A stretch of DNA of 64,000 nt from Alisma plantago-aquatica (GCA_963693085.1 OY856409.1:302653058-302717057), one strand, 5' to 3'; counted from the stretch's first letter, positions 23,975-35,011 are shown. The notes: a model not told the origin generated them from the letters alone. Made by a program: numbers and translations.

Positions 23975-24860
23975 TCCCCAGCCCCTGTGGTCCGCGGGAA
24001 GGAGACGGAACCCAAGGTGCAGCCTTGCGAAGGAAGATCCTCCTCACGAGGAGGAGTAGGTCGGGGCTATAGCCGGAGGCGGCATGCAAAGGCCTTTACC
24101 TCTGTGGTGGCGCATGCAGGCATCTCCGGTCATGCTTCCGAGGGCGTCAGGGGTGCAAGGTCTTTCTGCTAAGACCAGCGTGGTGCGGAGACCTGCACGG
24201 TGCAGAGACGCAGTGGCGTCTCAACCGGGTCATGCAGACGAGGAGGAGACCAATGCAGACGGAGAGGAGGATTCTTCATCGACGCACGAGGGCAGCAGTG
24301 CGCCGAGCCAGGGTGTGAGGAGCCGACTACTGCAGGCTGGCCCTCCGCGGCATTGAGATCTCGCCTGCGTGGTAGAGGCAAAGGTAGTCAGCCCCGCCGG
24401 CAGCCTTGCTGGACCATCCCGCGCCTACGGCAGGTCACTGCTAGAGGGATGTTTGAGAGGGATGGTGCCGCCAGGCACCTCCAGCAGTGTTGGCACGCGT
24501 AGTGTCTGCTCGACGGACGGCAGCGGGAGATTGGACGAGGAAGAGAGCGGGATGGAGCAGCGATGGCTGGGCCTTCTGGACTACTGTAAGGATAGGCCGA
24601 GGCAAGGTGCTCCGGCGCCGACCTTTGAGGGGCTTCGCACTCTGACTCCAGCAATAGGACAGGATCGTCGCCCATCGGCACCCTTACGGCAGCGTTCGCA
24701 CGGAGGAAGCCCTCGCGAGAGGACGAAGATGGCGAGAGAGAGAGAGCGTGCCGGTTCACAATTAGACCGGCACTGGGCCGTGCTCCAAATCACTCGCCCA
24801 GCGAGCCATGAGGTTAGGTGGTGGCGGGACAATAGAAAGTTGCCACGTCATCCTGCCTTG
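23975..24860. other. GC-rich island inside LARD LTR1
   Basis: This is about 0.9 kb of clearly GC-rich sequence in an AT-rich element. Because of the composition, long open frames occur on both strands (for example 24369-24902 plus, 177 codons; 24388-24759 minus, 123 codons). They overlap each other and resemble no family I recognise. The 177-codon frame stays open in all three LTRs despite about 20 substitutions in the island, but no start context, splice signal or domain supports it. It could be captured host sequence or a structured leader. Confidence 0.5.
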
Positions 24861-26190
24861 AGGTATAAGTCACTATCTTGTTTAATTCATAGAAAATACT
24901 AGGAGTATCCAAAAATAGCGAAATTATATATCAAATTGCTTAGAAAAATGAGAGGGTTCCAAAGAAAATATAATAAGAACCCAATTAAGCTTCCTGTTCT
25001 AAAAGTATAGGCAATACATGTTTTAATGGGTTTAATGAAAAGGAAAACCTAGTTTTGTGTAACATGATGCTTAACTGAAATAGATTCGTTCATGATTAGC
25101 TAGCACTTAATATTGCCAAGTATAATAAGAAATCCATGATAATGTTGAATAATAGGTGATTCCATATTAGTAATCTTATTCATGTTGTTTTAGGTGTCAC
25201 GAATAGTTTAATATTCTTAAGATGCTAATTAGGGTTTAATCTAATATGGATGATTGAGTTGTAATCATAGAAACCTTAATGTGATGGAATTAGGGTTGTA
25301 ACCCTAATCCCTAGTCCAAACGCGAGATAACCCTAAAACCCTAGTTTAGGAGTGAATCTAGATGTACATAATGTAATATGAATACATGGTGACACATACG
25401 TAGTATGTTTTGTTTCAGATACTTGTTGATTACTTGCTTGGTTGATTGGATGTTTGGATTGCATTCCTAAAGTACATAAGATATTCTGGATGGTTTCTGC
25501 GATGGCATAAGGTACGTGGTTACGCTTATGAATACATGTATCGGATTCCAAGATTGCCGAAGTTTTCTCGATGAGATTGAACGAAAAATAAACTGCTTGC
25601 TTGTTTATTTAGTTCTTGCAAACTATAAAGTTCATATGAGTATCACGTAAAGTAAATAATTACATTTTGAACCCTGGGTCAGACTGATCTTAAGGGTAAT
25701 GCACACGAGCCCCGGAGGGACAGTGATTACACCTGAGGTAGTGGACCAGATAAGGGTTAGAATATGAAAAAGAGTTAATGTTCTTATATTCAAGATAAAG
25801 ATGTTTGCTTATATATGTACTTGTGATTATTGTTTGAATCCACATACCAGTATAGAAATATACTGATCGCATATTTGTTTGTCGGCGTTTTAGGTATCAG
25901 ATATACTTGATTCGTGGACATGAGGGTACAGATAGAGATGTTGAAGACACTACAGTTTAATCATGAAGGTTTAGTCTTAATAGTTTATCTTCACACATGT
26001 AAAAGTTAATTCTGCATAGAAGCTATGTAACTCCTTAGAGGAGCTTTTCATGTAAACATGTAAATATTTGATCATTAATGGAAATTGTTTACTATTTTGT
26101 ATTATTTCATGAATCTGATCTTGGAAATTATAGTTAACAATTCGCGACTTTAAGGTCTTTTAGACACTCAAAAGTGCGGGTCGTTACATT

Positions 26191-26203
26191 TGGTATCAGA
26201 GCA
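26191..26203 (+). other. LARD primer binding site (initiator tRNA-Met)
   Basis: 'tggtatcagagca' begins two bases after the LTR end TTACA. It is repeated in unit 2 at 42869. Confidence 0.9.
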
Positions 26204-26375
26204 CAGATTCATCAACTAATACTTAATAGTTTATAATTTCAAACTATCCTTAGAAATTGTAAATAGAAAAATTAAGTTCCTCATCTCACATTTTCATCTA
26301 CTTCTCATCTGTTGCTTAAAAAAAAATTTGAAAAGAAAATATTAATAAGAGAAGTAAAATGTGAAATTTAAAATC

Positions 26376-26590
26376 ACTAATCCACATGGTGTGGTGGTAT
26401 GGGACACTACCCATGTGGAAATTTAAAATCGTTAATCCACGTGGTGTGGTGGTATGGGACACTACCCATGTGAAAATTTAAAATTTTTAATCCACATGGT
26501 GTGGTGGTATGGGACACTACCCATGTGAAACTTGAAATTGGTAATCAACATGGTGTGGTGGTATGGGACACTGCCCATGTGAAACTTGTA
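26376..26590 (+). repeat. four tandem 55-bp units, each a stem-loop
   Basis: Units start near 26382, 26437, 26492 and 26546. Each reads CCACATGG, then a 'tgtggtggtatgggacac' middle, then CCATGTGG (or one-base variants), so the ends pair into a hairpin. The spacer is 'aaatttaaaat'-like. The array lies 180 bases behind the primer site and is kept in unit 2 at about 43055-43270. Confidence 0.85.
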
Positions 26591-26783
26591 ATCATGAATA
26601 AGAAAGATAAGGGATGGTTTAGGTAACCCAATCTCCCATGCATGTGGGCATGAGGAGTATAAAAACTTATGTGATAAGTCTTAAGAGATATAAAAACCCA
26701 ATAGATGTATATATAACAAAATGAAAAGTTAGAATATAACTTTCTCAAACTCCTCATGTTGTCTCTAGAAGTTTAGTGATGGT

Positions 26784-27520
26784 GGCCAAGCCCCTAGAGG
26801 GGACGGCCGAGGTAGCACCAAGCCCTGGAGGGAAGGTGACCCAAGTTCATTGAATGAACAGAGATCATGAGGGGGTATTCCAAAGATTGAGCAAGCATGG
26901 GTTGATATGTTATAATGATAAAAGTTATACTCAATGAAAAGAAAGAAGATATCCATGAAACCTTTAGGGTTAGTGTGCCAACCTGGGGTGGGTCAACCCG
27001 AGAGTGGGAAGATGACCTATGAGGGAGGCAAAACCTATATCTTGGGATCAGGTTGTGGCTAGAGAGCTTAACCCCCTCCTATGAGCCAAGAAGGTGCCCT
27101 AAGCTAGGACTTTCCCTTAAAAGGTAAGTGAATAAACATATTTAAATATTGAGATAACCTTAATCCTCACCTAGAGGGATGAAGAGTTAAAAATATAATA
27201 ATGATAAGCACTTAAATTCTTTGAACCCAAGGATGCCAACTCTGAGTGACACAGCTGGTCAAGCCCAGGAGGGAAGACCGGTAAGGCACCAAGCCCAGGA
27301 GGGAAGGTGGCCTAAGTGGACGACCAAGCCCAGGAGGAAAGGTCATGAAATGGTCAAGCCCAGGAGGGAAGACCAGGCAGGCACCAAGCCCAGGAGGGAA
27401 GGTGGCCTAAGTCCACAATGCATTTGTTTAGGATCAAGCCCCTGGAGGGGAAGATCACAGAGGTCAAGCCCAGGAGGGAACACTGACATGGCACCAAGCC
27501 ATGGAGGGAAGGTGGCCCGA
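26784..27520 (+). repeat. irregular array of CCAAGCCC(A)GGAGGGAAGG motifs
   Basis: About ten copies are spaced 29-50 bases apart over two clusters (26784-26840 and 27250-27520). Many are preceded by 'gcac' and followed by 'tggcctaagt'. Unit 2 lacks exactly one 35-bp interval between two of these motifs (around 43975-43985), as expected for slippage or recombination between repeats. Confidence 0.8.
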
Positions 27521-28612
27521 GCCCAATGATGGGACAACACTGCATTATGTGTACTCAAAAGAGAGATATGAAGGCAATTCTGGTTAAAGAATTAAATGAG
27601 AGAATAATGTGCTTAAAAGATGTGACATCTCAAAAGAAACCCTTAGGGAGGGTAGAGTCCTAATGCAATCCTAGGGTCAAGTAGGGTGTATTAGTGGTAC
27701 ATTGGACCGATGTGATAGGAGTTGATTGTTCCCTGAATGCACATGACCATGTGGTCGGGAGGTAACAACTAGGATTACCCAAGGTACACGACTCAGGAGA
27801 CTAGCTACCTCCATGAGGATCATGTAGCCTAATGGGTGAACGTGAAAGGCACTCTCTTGATGCTTAAGGATGAGATCACTCCAAAAGTACCTATACCCCT
27901 AAAACCTTGAGGATTTGGCTAAGGCTCATAATGAAACATGAGATGTAAATTTTAAAGATATAAAGAAGTCATGAAAACTTAAGAGGAGTTATGACCTAAC
28001 TTAAGAGTAAGAAAAGGGACACTTGACTTCATGGAACATAAGAATGCTATAAGATTGAAAACAAGTAAGTTTAGAGTCGTATAGAGTATGATTCAACTTA
28101 ATATGTGAAATTGAAAGGTAATGTGTGGATGTACTATCTCTGCTCTGGGAATGGATTGAACTTTGTGTTTGGACTGCAGCCAAATGCTTATTTCATTTCA
28201 TTATGAGGGAGGGAGATTGGATAGACACACGTTACACTTAAAATTGAGATAATGAGGATGAATATCCTACATTTAATGTGTAATGACGTAGGGTTAGAGG
28301 TGTTACCTCACCCTTGTGTGCAAATAATGAATAGGTCAGAAACCTAGGTGAAAAGAGAAATCACCAAGTCATAATGAAATTAAAAGTAATAATGAAATCA
28401 TCAAGTGATGATAAGATGTGTATACTAAAAATGTAGATATACTTGAATTTAGATTCAGGTGCCAATCTTAATAATAAGACAAAAATTTGTTATACAATGG
28501 AAAAGTTGTTAAAGATGTCTAAGTAGGGTGCTAACCCTAAGGTTTGAAAATAAGTTGAGCTATCATTCACCTGGGCTTAGTACGCCTGAATTTTGAGCAC
28601 AAAATTCCTTGT

Positions 28613-28624
28613 AAGGAGGGGTGA
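28613..28624 (+). other. LARD polypurine tract interrupted by CACTA
   Basis: 'aaggaggggtga' ends at the CACTA element. In unit 2 the other side reads 'tga' then 'a' then TGTTACATCC, the 3' LTR start. So the tract would normally touch the LTR. Confidence 0.8.
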
Positions 28625-28995
28625 CACTACTACAGAAGTGCCTTTTAGTGTCAGTTGTTTAACCCCCTTTGGCATCAGTTTCTGAACGACGCCTATGTGG
28701 GCGCCGCTAAAAGGTTGGACACTTCAGTGTCGGTTAAAAACCGACGCCTATTTAACATAAAGGCGTCAGTTTATTATAAAACACCGACGCCAAAAGGGTT
28801 CGCGCCACAGAAAACAGCGTCATCTAGGACGCTTTCTGTGTCGGTTATATACTAAACAACCGACGCAGAAAAGTGTCCTAGATGACTCCCATTTCCTGTA
28901 GCGCGAACACTTTTGGCGTCGGTGTTCAACAAAAAACCGACGCTGTAAGTCTGTGCTGACGGTTATCGGTAAATAACCGACGCCTATATCTATTT
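28625..28995. repeat. CACTA subterminal hairpin array, copy 1
   Basis: Within 370 bases of the terminus there are at least five short inverted pairs of the type 'gcgtcggtt...aaccgacgc' (for example 28727-28750, 28760-28795, 28838-28866, 28915-28945, 28962-28983). Such repeats are the known binding sites of CACTA-encoded DNA-binding proteins in En/Spm. Several GC positions differ between the two copies. Confidence 0.8.
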
Positions 28996-29247
28996 TTTTT
29001 TTATAAATCTGTTTGCAGGCCTGCTGTGGCTGGTCAGCAGGATGAGAACCTACAGTTCAGTTTTCTGAACTGCAGGTTTACGACATCCATTGATATCAGC
29101 CTACAAACAGGCCACAAACCTGCAAAATTAACATAAAAAGATTCACACAAGTAGATACATTCAGACATCAATTCAATTGTCACGTTCACACATATAGAAT
29201 CATTCAAATACATGTTTTAACATTCAGAAACATTCATTTACAAAGTA

Positions 29248-32200
29248 TCATTCATCATCACTATCAACATCCCAATTATATCTTACAGTTGCCACTGTTT
29301 GTACAGCTATTGCCCATTCTTCTCTTACTTCATTTAATGCTTCCCTCGTATATGGAGCATGTACATTTTTTAAGCGTTTGCCTATAGTGTGGTCAGTTTT
29401 AAACACCTGCAAAGAGAATGATGTATATATATAAGTAATAATATAAAAATAAGATTGATATATTTCATACTAACTAATGAGACTATATATAATACCTCAT
29501 GTATGGTATCGATGTCCAATGCGGCATGTTTGATAATCATCTGCATAAATCGCATCACATAGTATGCGCATGCCCAGCCATTGTCTTGTGTAGCGCACTA
29601 TAAATTGAAACATACAAAATAATACAACTAAGCACAATTCACATCAATAATATATACATTGGAGTCGGGGAGTCGGGAACTTACTTTTACGTTCTCCCAA
29701 GACAATGGCTGGTTCTTTTTCCTTGGGACCTTTCCTCCAGCATTTTTGAATGCATCTAAACCCCTACATGTTAATATAACACACTAAGTTGCATAAGTAA
29801 ATAGTAATGTAATAAAAGATGTTAACGGATATAAAAAATGAAATATTTCTCACCAGAATAATGCCATTCTCATTACGTGTCCAATTTTAGTGTTTAATGT
29901 ACTTCCTGCGGGATCTAGATAATAAACAGTGAACGTCCCGGGGACAATAACTAGTAACTCCCAATGTCTACCACTAGAGGTAAAAAGTTAACAATTAATA
30001 ACTCAAAATGCAAAATAATAATGGAATTTTCTTAAGTCCAAATTATAAATAAAGCAAACTTACTTGACATTGAATGGAGCTATTATTATCGTCTTCATTT
30101 GATGACCAAAAATTGTAAAAGCATCTATACAGTATTGTTGAACACTATCAGGGTCTTTAGCTACCATACTAATCAATGATGGAATCAAAAATCCCACATG
30201 ATCATATGCAAATTGTTTGCAATGATCTTCGATTAAGTAGCTGCAAAACATATAGACGTATGCATTAATATATAAGAAACTAGATCACCGGATCTTACAC
30301 AAGGTATATGGATGTATAAACAAGATCTCACCTTATCCATGTCTCTATCATTGATGTATTCAACCAATCATACATAAACAGCTCAATAATATCTTGTATA
30401 AATAAAGAGCTGTCGTATGATTGACCTGCATAATCTGCATCTAAAGAAACAATTATAGGGCAAAGTATATTATGTGCCCGTAGCCAACATGCCATTCCCC
30501 TACAAGCAGGACCTAACGGGTATTGTAGGTCAGTTGGAACCCAAGTTGGTAATGCGGGAATTGGAGGTGGAGGCCTAGGTGCTCCTGGTGTCTTCTTTTT
30601 AACATGTATATATAATTTCAGATCAGTTGACATCATATATACACATTAACAGTCTAAATCAATGTAAATTTATCTTACAATTTCAGTTGTGTAGAGGACA
30701 TCTGCTTTGGGCCACAATATGACCCCGCTTTCTGCCTCACCAAGTGTATCAATATCTGGGTGGGCATATGGCAACTCAACTTCCCTCCAATCGGGTAATA
30801 CATGTATCGGGCTCACACGAATGTAGCCCTGCGGCATTGGAGTCCCATGAAACGTTGCCCCAGGAAGGGACTGGTAAGCTTGCGCCTCTGCAACAACATA
30901 GTTTTCCATTCTTAAGCGGCATGGCTTCAATGCCTACAAATTTACGTAAAGAATGTTATACATATATACATATCATCTTGAAAACATATCATCTTGAAAA
31001 GACTAGCTACAATGTCATAAACAATACTTACAGCAGATGTGGTAGGCGATGGGTCTCCAGGATTACTTGCAGTCTGTGCACCAGGAGAAGAGTGGGTCGG
31101 CATAGGCTGATTGGAAGCCTGAGATGCCTGCCACCACAGCAATTCTTCCTTGACCTTCTCAGCAACCACATCGTTGAGCTTCTTAGCAACTATATCCTCG
31201 ACTCTCTTATTCTCCTATACATGGATAAAACAAATATTAGCTTTTTATTAATGAATTTCCTTTTGCAGTAACATTATAAAAATAGAATATGTTACCTCTT
31301 CTTGAGAAAGTCCCGCTCTGGGTTTGCACTGGGATGGCCCAAAGAATGCTTTGATGCCCACACCAGCGCCGGCACCTCTAACACGTCCAGGATGCTCTGG
31401 GTTACCCAGAGCAACTGTCAATTCATCCCTTGTGCCCTAAGGGATGAACGTGCCTTGTTTCCTCTGCTCGTGCAGCTCCCGCTAATCACCATAAACAAAA
31501 ATGGGTAAGTTAACACCACAAATAATCAATATTCAAATGATTGCTCTAAGAGTTGTATTTTACCATTTTTGCAGCCGCCTCAGCAGCTTCGGGCTTCTTT
31601 ATTTCACCCTTCTTGTTTTTCCTGCCAGCTATCCAGATATCATGGCGAGGGAAGGGTGTGGCCGCAGACTCCTGAGTAGTCGCAGACTCCTGAGTAGCCG
31701 CAGACTCCGCCTGTAGTCTTTGGCGAACGCTTGCATAGCCTTTTGGACCCATAGTATGGTCATGTACATTCAGTGCACGCCTTGCTTTTTGTGCGTCACT
31801 GAGGGCCTAGTTAGTATGCACATTTATAATTAGGTTAGTAGCACTAAATGTTAATCTTGAATAGGTGAATACAATGTATATTAATTAAAATGGGAGTGAC
31901 GCCTAATACCTTGAATTCTTCAGATTTTCTTGAAGCAACAAAATTGTCCCAATCTTCTTTGTCCAAGAAGTTCCATTGTTCAAGGGCTGACTTCTTCTTC
32001 TTATCACCCTGTCTTATGTATTCTCTGTTCAGATTTGTCCTGTAATTCCTAAGAATCTTTCCAGCGCGTTGCATCACACTTTTACGATGCAACATCTCAT
32101 CCAATGCAAACAGATTCTGTAAAATAGAAATGTTATTAATTAGTACCAAAAATATAATTGCAAATAATAGAATTTGTAATCTACAAAATAGAATTGCAAA

Positions 32201-32709
32201 TAATAATAACTCACGCATAAATCTTTCCATATCAAGTCTTTCTTCGCCTGAGGAACTTTATGCCAATTATCATACTTAATACCACAATGGCTTCGAGTGA
32301 CAACCCCAAGATAGTTTATAAAATTATTGCGGTTCATTCCAATTGCATTCCCTCCATTATTAAACTCCACAACCAATTTGGATCCACTGCCACTCAGCGC
32401 AAGTAACTTTTTCAACAGAGTGATACCCCTTTTCTTGTTAAGTTTTTGTTGCTGCGCATCAAGTTGCTCAATTGCTTCAGTGGGTAGTTGTGCATCATCA
32501 ACCTAAAATTTGACAAAAATAAACACACTGAATTAAGCCAATATAGAAATACAGGATATATGACATAACTAGAAGATAATGAATTTTATAGAAATACGGG
32601 ATATGGTTTTAGAACTTACGTTGGTATCCTCGCCATGCTCGTCATGGACAGCATGCTCATCATGGACTTCATGCTCATCATGGACATCATTCTCATCATG
32701 GTGAGCCAT
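29248..32709 (-). pseudogene. CACTA 13-exon gene with Ulp1-like protease domain, copy 1
   Basis: Exons on the minus strand: 32709-32620, 32502-32215, 32116-31910, 31806-31564, 31481-31296, 31214-31032, 30933-30679, 30603-30332, 30240-30064, 29973-29854, 29763-29685, 29597-29496 and 29406-29248. They sum to 2,361 nt (786 codons and TGA). Every intron is GT-AG except the acceptor before exon 8 (AG changed to AT, base 30604). Exons 2-4 resemble the plant En/Spm 'Transposase_24' type ('HKVPQAKKDLIWKDL', 'EDWDNFVASRKSEEFK', 'MGPKGYASV'). Exon 5 has 'NPEHPGRVRG'. Exons 9-12 form a C48/Ulp1 protease-like fold with His637 (RHWELLV), Asp654 (YYLD), Gln704 and Cys710 (WACAYYV). Codon 291 is TAG (31437-31439) where copy 2 has CAG. 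Upstream promoter DNA is lost. Confidence 0.88.
32620..32709 (-). repeat. HDEH-type coding repeat in first coding exon
   Basis: The 30-codon exon consists mainly of 'VHDEHE/A'-type repeats (about 18-24 nt each, 'gtccatgatgagcatg'). The start ATG follows a splice-acceptor-like 'ttttcag', so the first coding exon probably follows an untranslated exon. A His/Asp/Glu-rich tail of this kind could bind metal, but that is a guess. Confidence 0.65.
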
Positions 32710-32833
32710 CTGAAAATTTCATTAAAAAGGAAAACATTTAGCATTTGTATCAACTAGAATAAGGAAAACATTTAACATTTGTATAAACATACATGTCTCT
32801 AAAATTGTGATCTTTTATCAATTAGCAATCCTT

Positions 32834-33648
32834 CAATGTACAAGTAATATAAAAAACAATGATTGTTCACATTCTAGGCCAACAAACACATGTGATGTCA
32901 TTCTTATATATAATAAATGTGTACCACCTATCCCATCCTTGAACACCTAATCTCACTAGTAAGTGTATAATGTGTATTGGGTTTTCAAGAAAATTTCGGC
33001 AGCATTTCCCCGCTGTTCTCTAAGTACATATGTACTTAGAGAACAAACGGGGAAATTCTACCAAAATTTTATCGAAAACTCAATACACATTATACACTTA
33101 CATCCTAAGTGAGATTAGGTGTTCAAGAACAGTCCCAAACCGGGGACTATCCAAGATTTACTCCTAATGAGTAAATCTTGGACAGGTTTCTAGGCCAACA
33201 AACACAATAATAGATATCTACAATGAAGCCGGACTCCATACAAACAGTATATAATTTAGTGATTGTTCATTCTAATTTATATCAATGTACAAGTAATATA
33301 AAAAACAATGATTGTTCACATTCTAGGCCAACAAACACATGTGATGTCATTCTTATATATAATAAATGTGTACCACCTATCCCATCCTTGAACACCTAAT
33401 CTCACTAGTAAGTGTATAATGTGTATTGGGTTTTCAAGAAAATTTCGGCAGCATTTCCCCGCTGTTCTCTAAGTACATATGTACTTAGAGAACAAACGGG
33501 GAAATGCTACCAAAATTTTCTCGAAAACTCAATACACATTATACACTTACATCCTAAGTGAGATTAGGTGTTCAAGAACAGTCCCAAACCGGGGACTATC
33601 CAAGATTTACTCCTAATGAGTAAATCTTGGACGGGTTTCTAGGCCAAA
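32834..33648. repeat. 459-bp direct repeat (1.8 units), each with a 190-bp hairpin
   Basis: Units start at 32834 and 33293 ('caatgtacaagtaatat'). Each holds a long near-perfect inverted repeat, at 32938-33127 and 33387-33576, with arms of about 95 bases meeting at 'tacatatgta' with no loop. A second small hairpin ('ccaagatttactc...gagtaaatcttgg') follows each. The region lies upstream of the CACTA gene on its strand, probably in the first intron or 5' flank. No coding sequence is visible from 32710 to 34129. Confidence 0.88.
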
Positions 33649-34129
33649 AAATAATGTGTTGTCATTCTTATACCTAAAATCCTAGTTCTTCAAATTAAGG
33701 TGATTATTGATGTCTTTAAAAGCATGATTGGCAATTTAGGGAAAAGTTCATCATTTAAATTCCAAGCATTCACATGTGTGCATTACAGTTCATAATTAAG
33801 CAAGAAGGGTGATTAGGATTCTCAATATACTCAACAATAAAATAAGTTAAACATGTGTGCATTACAGTTCATCATTTACATTCCAAACATGTCACATGTG
33901 TGCATTACAGTTCATCATCAAGATATCTATAACTTACTTAAACATTCAATTATGAAGTAAATATACACTTAATTAAGAATAGCATGACACACAAAGTTGC
34001 AGTCAACATCATTATGTTTTGTTCTATCATGGACTATCAGATTGGTATATCACATATGTATCAGTATATTATTAAATAAACACAATCAGTAAATAACTTT
34101 CAGCAAAAAATCCACTAGACGTGCAGCCT

Positions 34130-34644
34130 AGTGTGTCGCAAAACGATCCAGTGGCACTTCTGTCATGCGGTGTTGTACGCTGCTCATAGCACGTATGAAT
34201 GGTCATAGATGTCCTCTGAACACAGGCGTCTCAACGTCTGTGTCTCTACTTTGTCCACGCAGATGGACTGGAACTCCACGTTGCGCTTCCTAAGCCAGCG
34301 GGAAGGAGTCATCTCTGTACGACGACGTTCTAGCATCGCAGTGCTTTCCTTTCTCTCCTTAGGATGGTGATAGCTAGGGTTTATATACGTGAGTGTAAAT
34401 TGAAAAGCCTCTCTCAATATCTTATATAGATATCGACTGTGAAGCTCCTTTAAATAGGAGACAAAGGGAAGTAGGGTTTCCTAAACCCATCGGTAAATAG
34501 AAACACTACGTTAATTAAAATTCTCATGGATTAATTAGAATATTTCGGAATTCATTGATTAACTAAATAATCACATTAATTGATTAATTAATATCTGACT
34601 CCATGCAATTGCTTGGGATGACTCTATGGGCATATATACCAACA
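34130..34644 (-). mobile_element. copia B LTR fragment (duplicated)
   Basis: A copy of 17455-17969 follows the duplication join. It ends ATACCAACA and is followed by TTAAC, the copia B target duplication. The minus-strand frame 34184-34417 is the same LTR shadow as 17509-17742. Confidence 0.93.
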
Positions 34645-34649
34645 TTAAC

Positions 34650-35011
34650 AAGGTAAACTTGATTGGATCAAGCACCTTGAGGCATGGAGGTGATCGTGGC
34701 AAGGAGTTGCGCATGACATCTTTCAAGAGTTGTATAGGATGCAATTGACAAAATTTGCCTACCTAAAAGAATCTAGTTGTGGGTGATAGCCCTAGCTGGT
34801 CCATGACTGAGAGGTAATCGGGATCTTGACCCACTAGAAAGTTGCACGCTACAATATTTCGAATTGACAGTGAGGGCTATCAATTTGATCAAAATAGTGA
34901 GAGCGGTAATCAATTAAAGGCCTAATTAAATATCATCAAACTTTATTCAAATCAAAACAAATCAAAAATGAGTTTTTGACAAAATGCAAATGTTTTCTCT
35001 TGTAGAATGAA
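34650..35011 (+). other. copia A leader (unit 2 copy)
   Basis: This is a duplicate of 17975-18336 with a handful of substitutions. It is non-coding. Confidence 0.8.

Larger units (their letters stand above)
23166..26188 (+). mobile_element. LARD-like element LTR1 (3,023 bp)
   Basis: It starts TGTTACATCC and ends GGGTCGTTACA. Two further copies of exactly 3,023 bp lie at 39844-42866 and 51665-54687. It is followed two bases later by a primer site. It was created by the tandem duplication, so it is a sister of LTR2 (about 12 differences by eye). It contains a TATA box, a GC-rich island at 23975-24860, and AT-rich flanks with telomere-like ccctaaa wording at 25260-25350. It holds no recognisable gene. 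Confidence 0.93.
26189..28624 (+). mobile_element. LARD-like interior, unit 1 (no coding domains)
   Basis: Between the primer site and the polypurine tract are about 2.4 kb with no gag, protease, RT, RNase H or integrase motif in any frame. It holds a four-unit stem-loop array (26376-26590), a dispersed array of 'ccaagcccaggaggg' (26784-27520), and otherwise AT-rich unique-looking sequence from 27540 to 28600. The frame 27221-27529 exists only because of the repeat array and is broken in unit 2 by a 35-bp deletion. The element is therefore non-autonomous. Confidence 0.85.
17455..34129 (+). repeat. tandem duplication unit 1 (about 16.67 kb)
   Basis: From 17455 onward the sequence is repeated from 34130 onward almost base for base, in the same orientation. 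It includes part of the copia B LTR, copia A body, LARD LTR1 and interior, and CACTA copy 1 cut short at 'gcctag'. The join at 34129-34131 shares only AG between the two sides (CACTA 'gcctAG' and copia B 'ctgAGtgtgtcgc'). Differences include a 35-bp indel near 27308, a 3-bp indel in the copia A protease, and scattered substitutions. Confidence 0.95.
28625..34131 (-). mobile_element. CACTA element, copy 1 (truncated at its 5' gene end)
   Basis: It begins CACTACTACAGAAGTG after TGA and matches 45269 onward. It is cut off at 34129-34131 by the tandem-duplication join, losing about 0.9 kb with the GC-rich upstream region and the second terminus. The gene inside runs on the minus strand. With one terminus missing it should not be mobile even if transposase is supplied. 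Confidence 0.93.

Noticed and set aside
24369..24902. 177-codon frame in the LARD LTR (also at 41047 and 52868) as a real gene
   Set aside because: It is GC-rich, open on both strands and lies within an LTR, with no recognised domain. Persistence in three recent copies is weak evidence. It is kept only as a description of the island.
25260..25350. Telomere-like ccctaaa wording (also near 41938 and 53759)
   Set aside because: Only a few degenerate motifs, present in every LTR copy. It is not an interstitial telomere array.
26376..26590. CRISPR-like regular repeats
   Set aside because: Only four units with near-identical 'spacers', in a plant retrotransposon leader. It is a tandem repeat, not a CRISPR array.
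27221..27529. 102-codon frame rich in K-P-R-R-E-G repeats
   Set aside because: It is a by-product of the CCAAGCCC repeat array, and its unit 2 counterpart is destroyed by a 35-bp deletion.
30744..31271. Open frame of 175 codons on the plus strand (and its copy at 47386-47913)
   Set aside because: It is antisense to CACTA exons 5-7 and introns, which have phase-consistent splice sites and recognisable protein motifs on the other strand.
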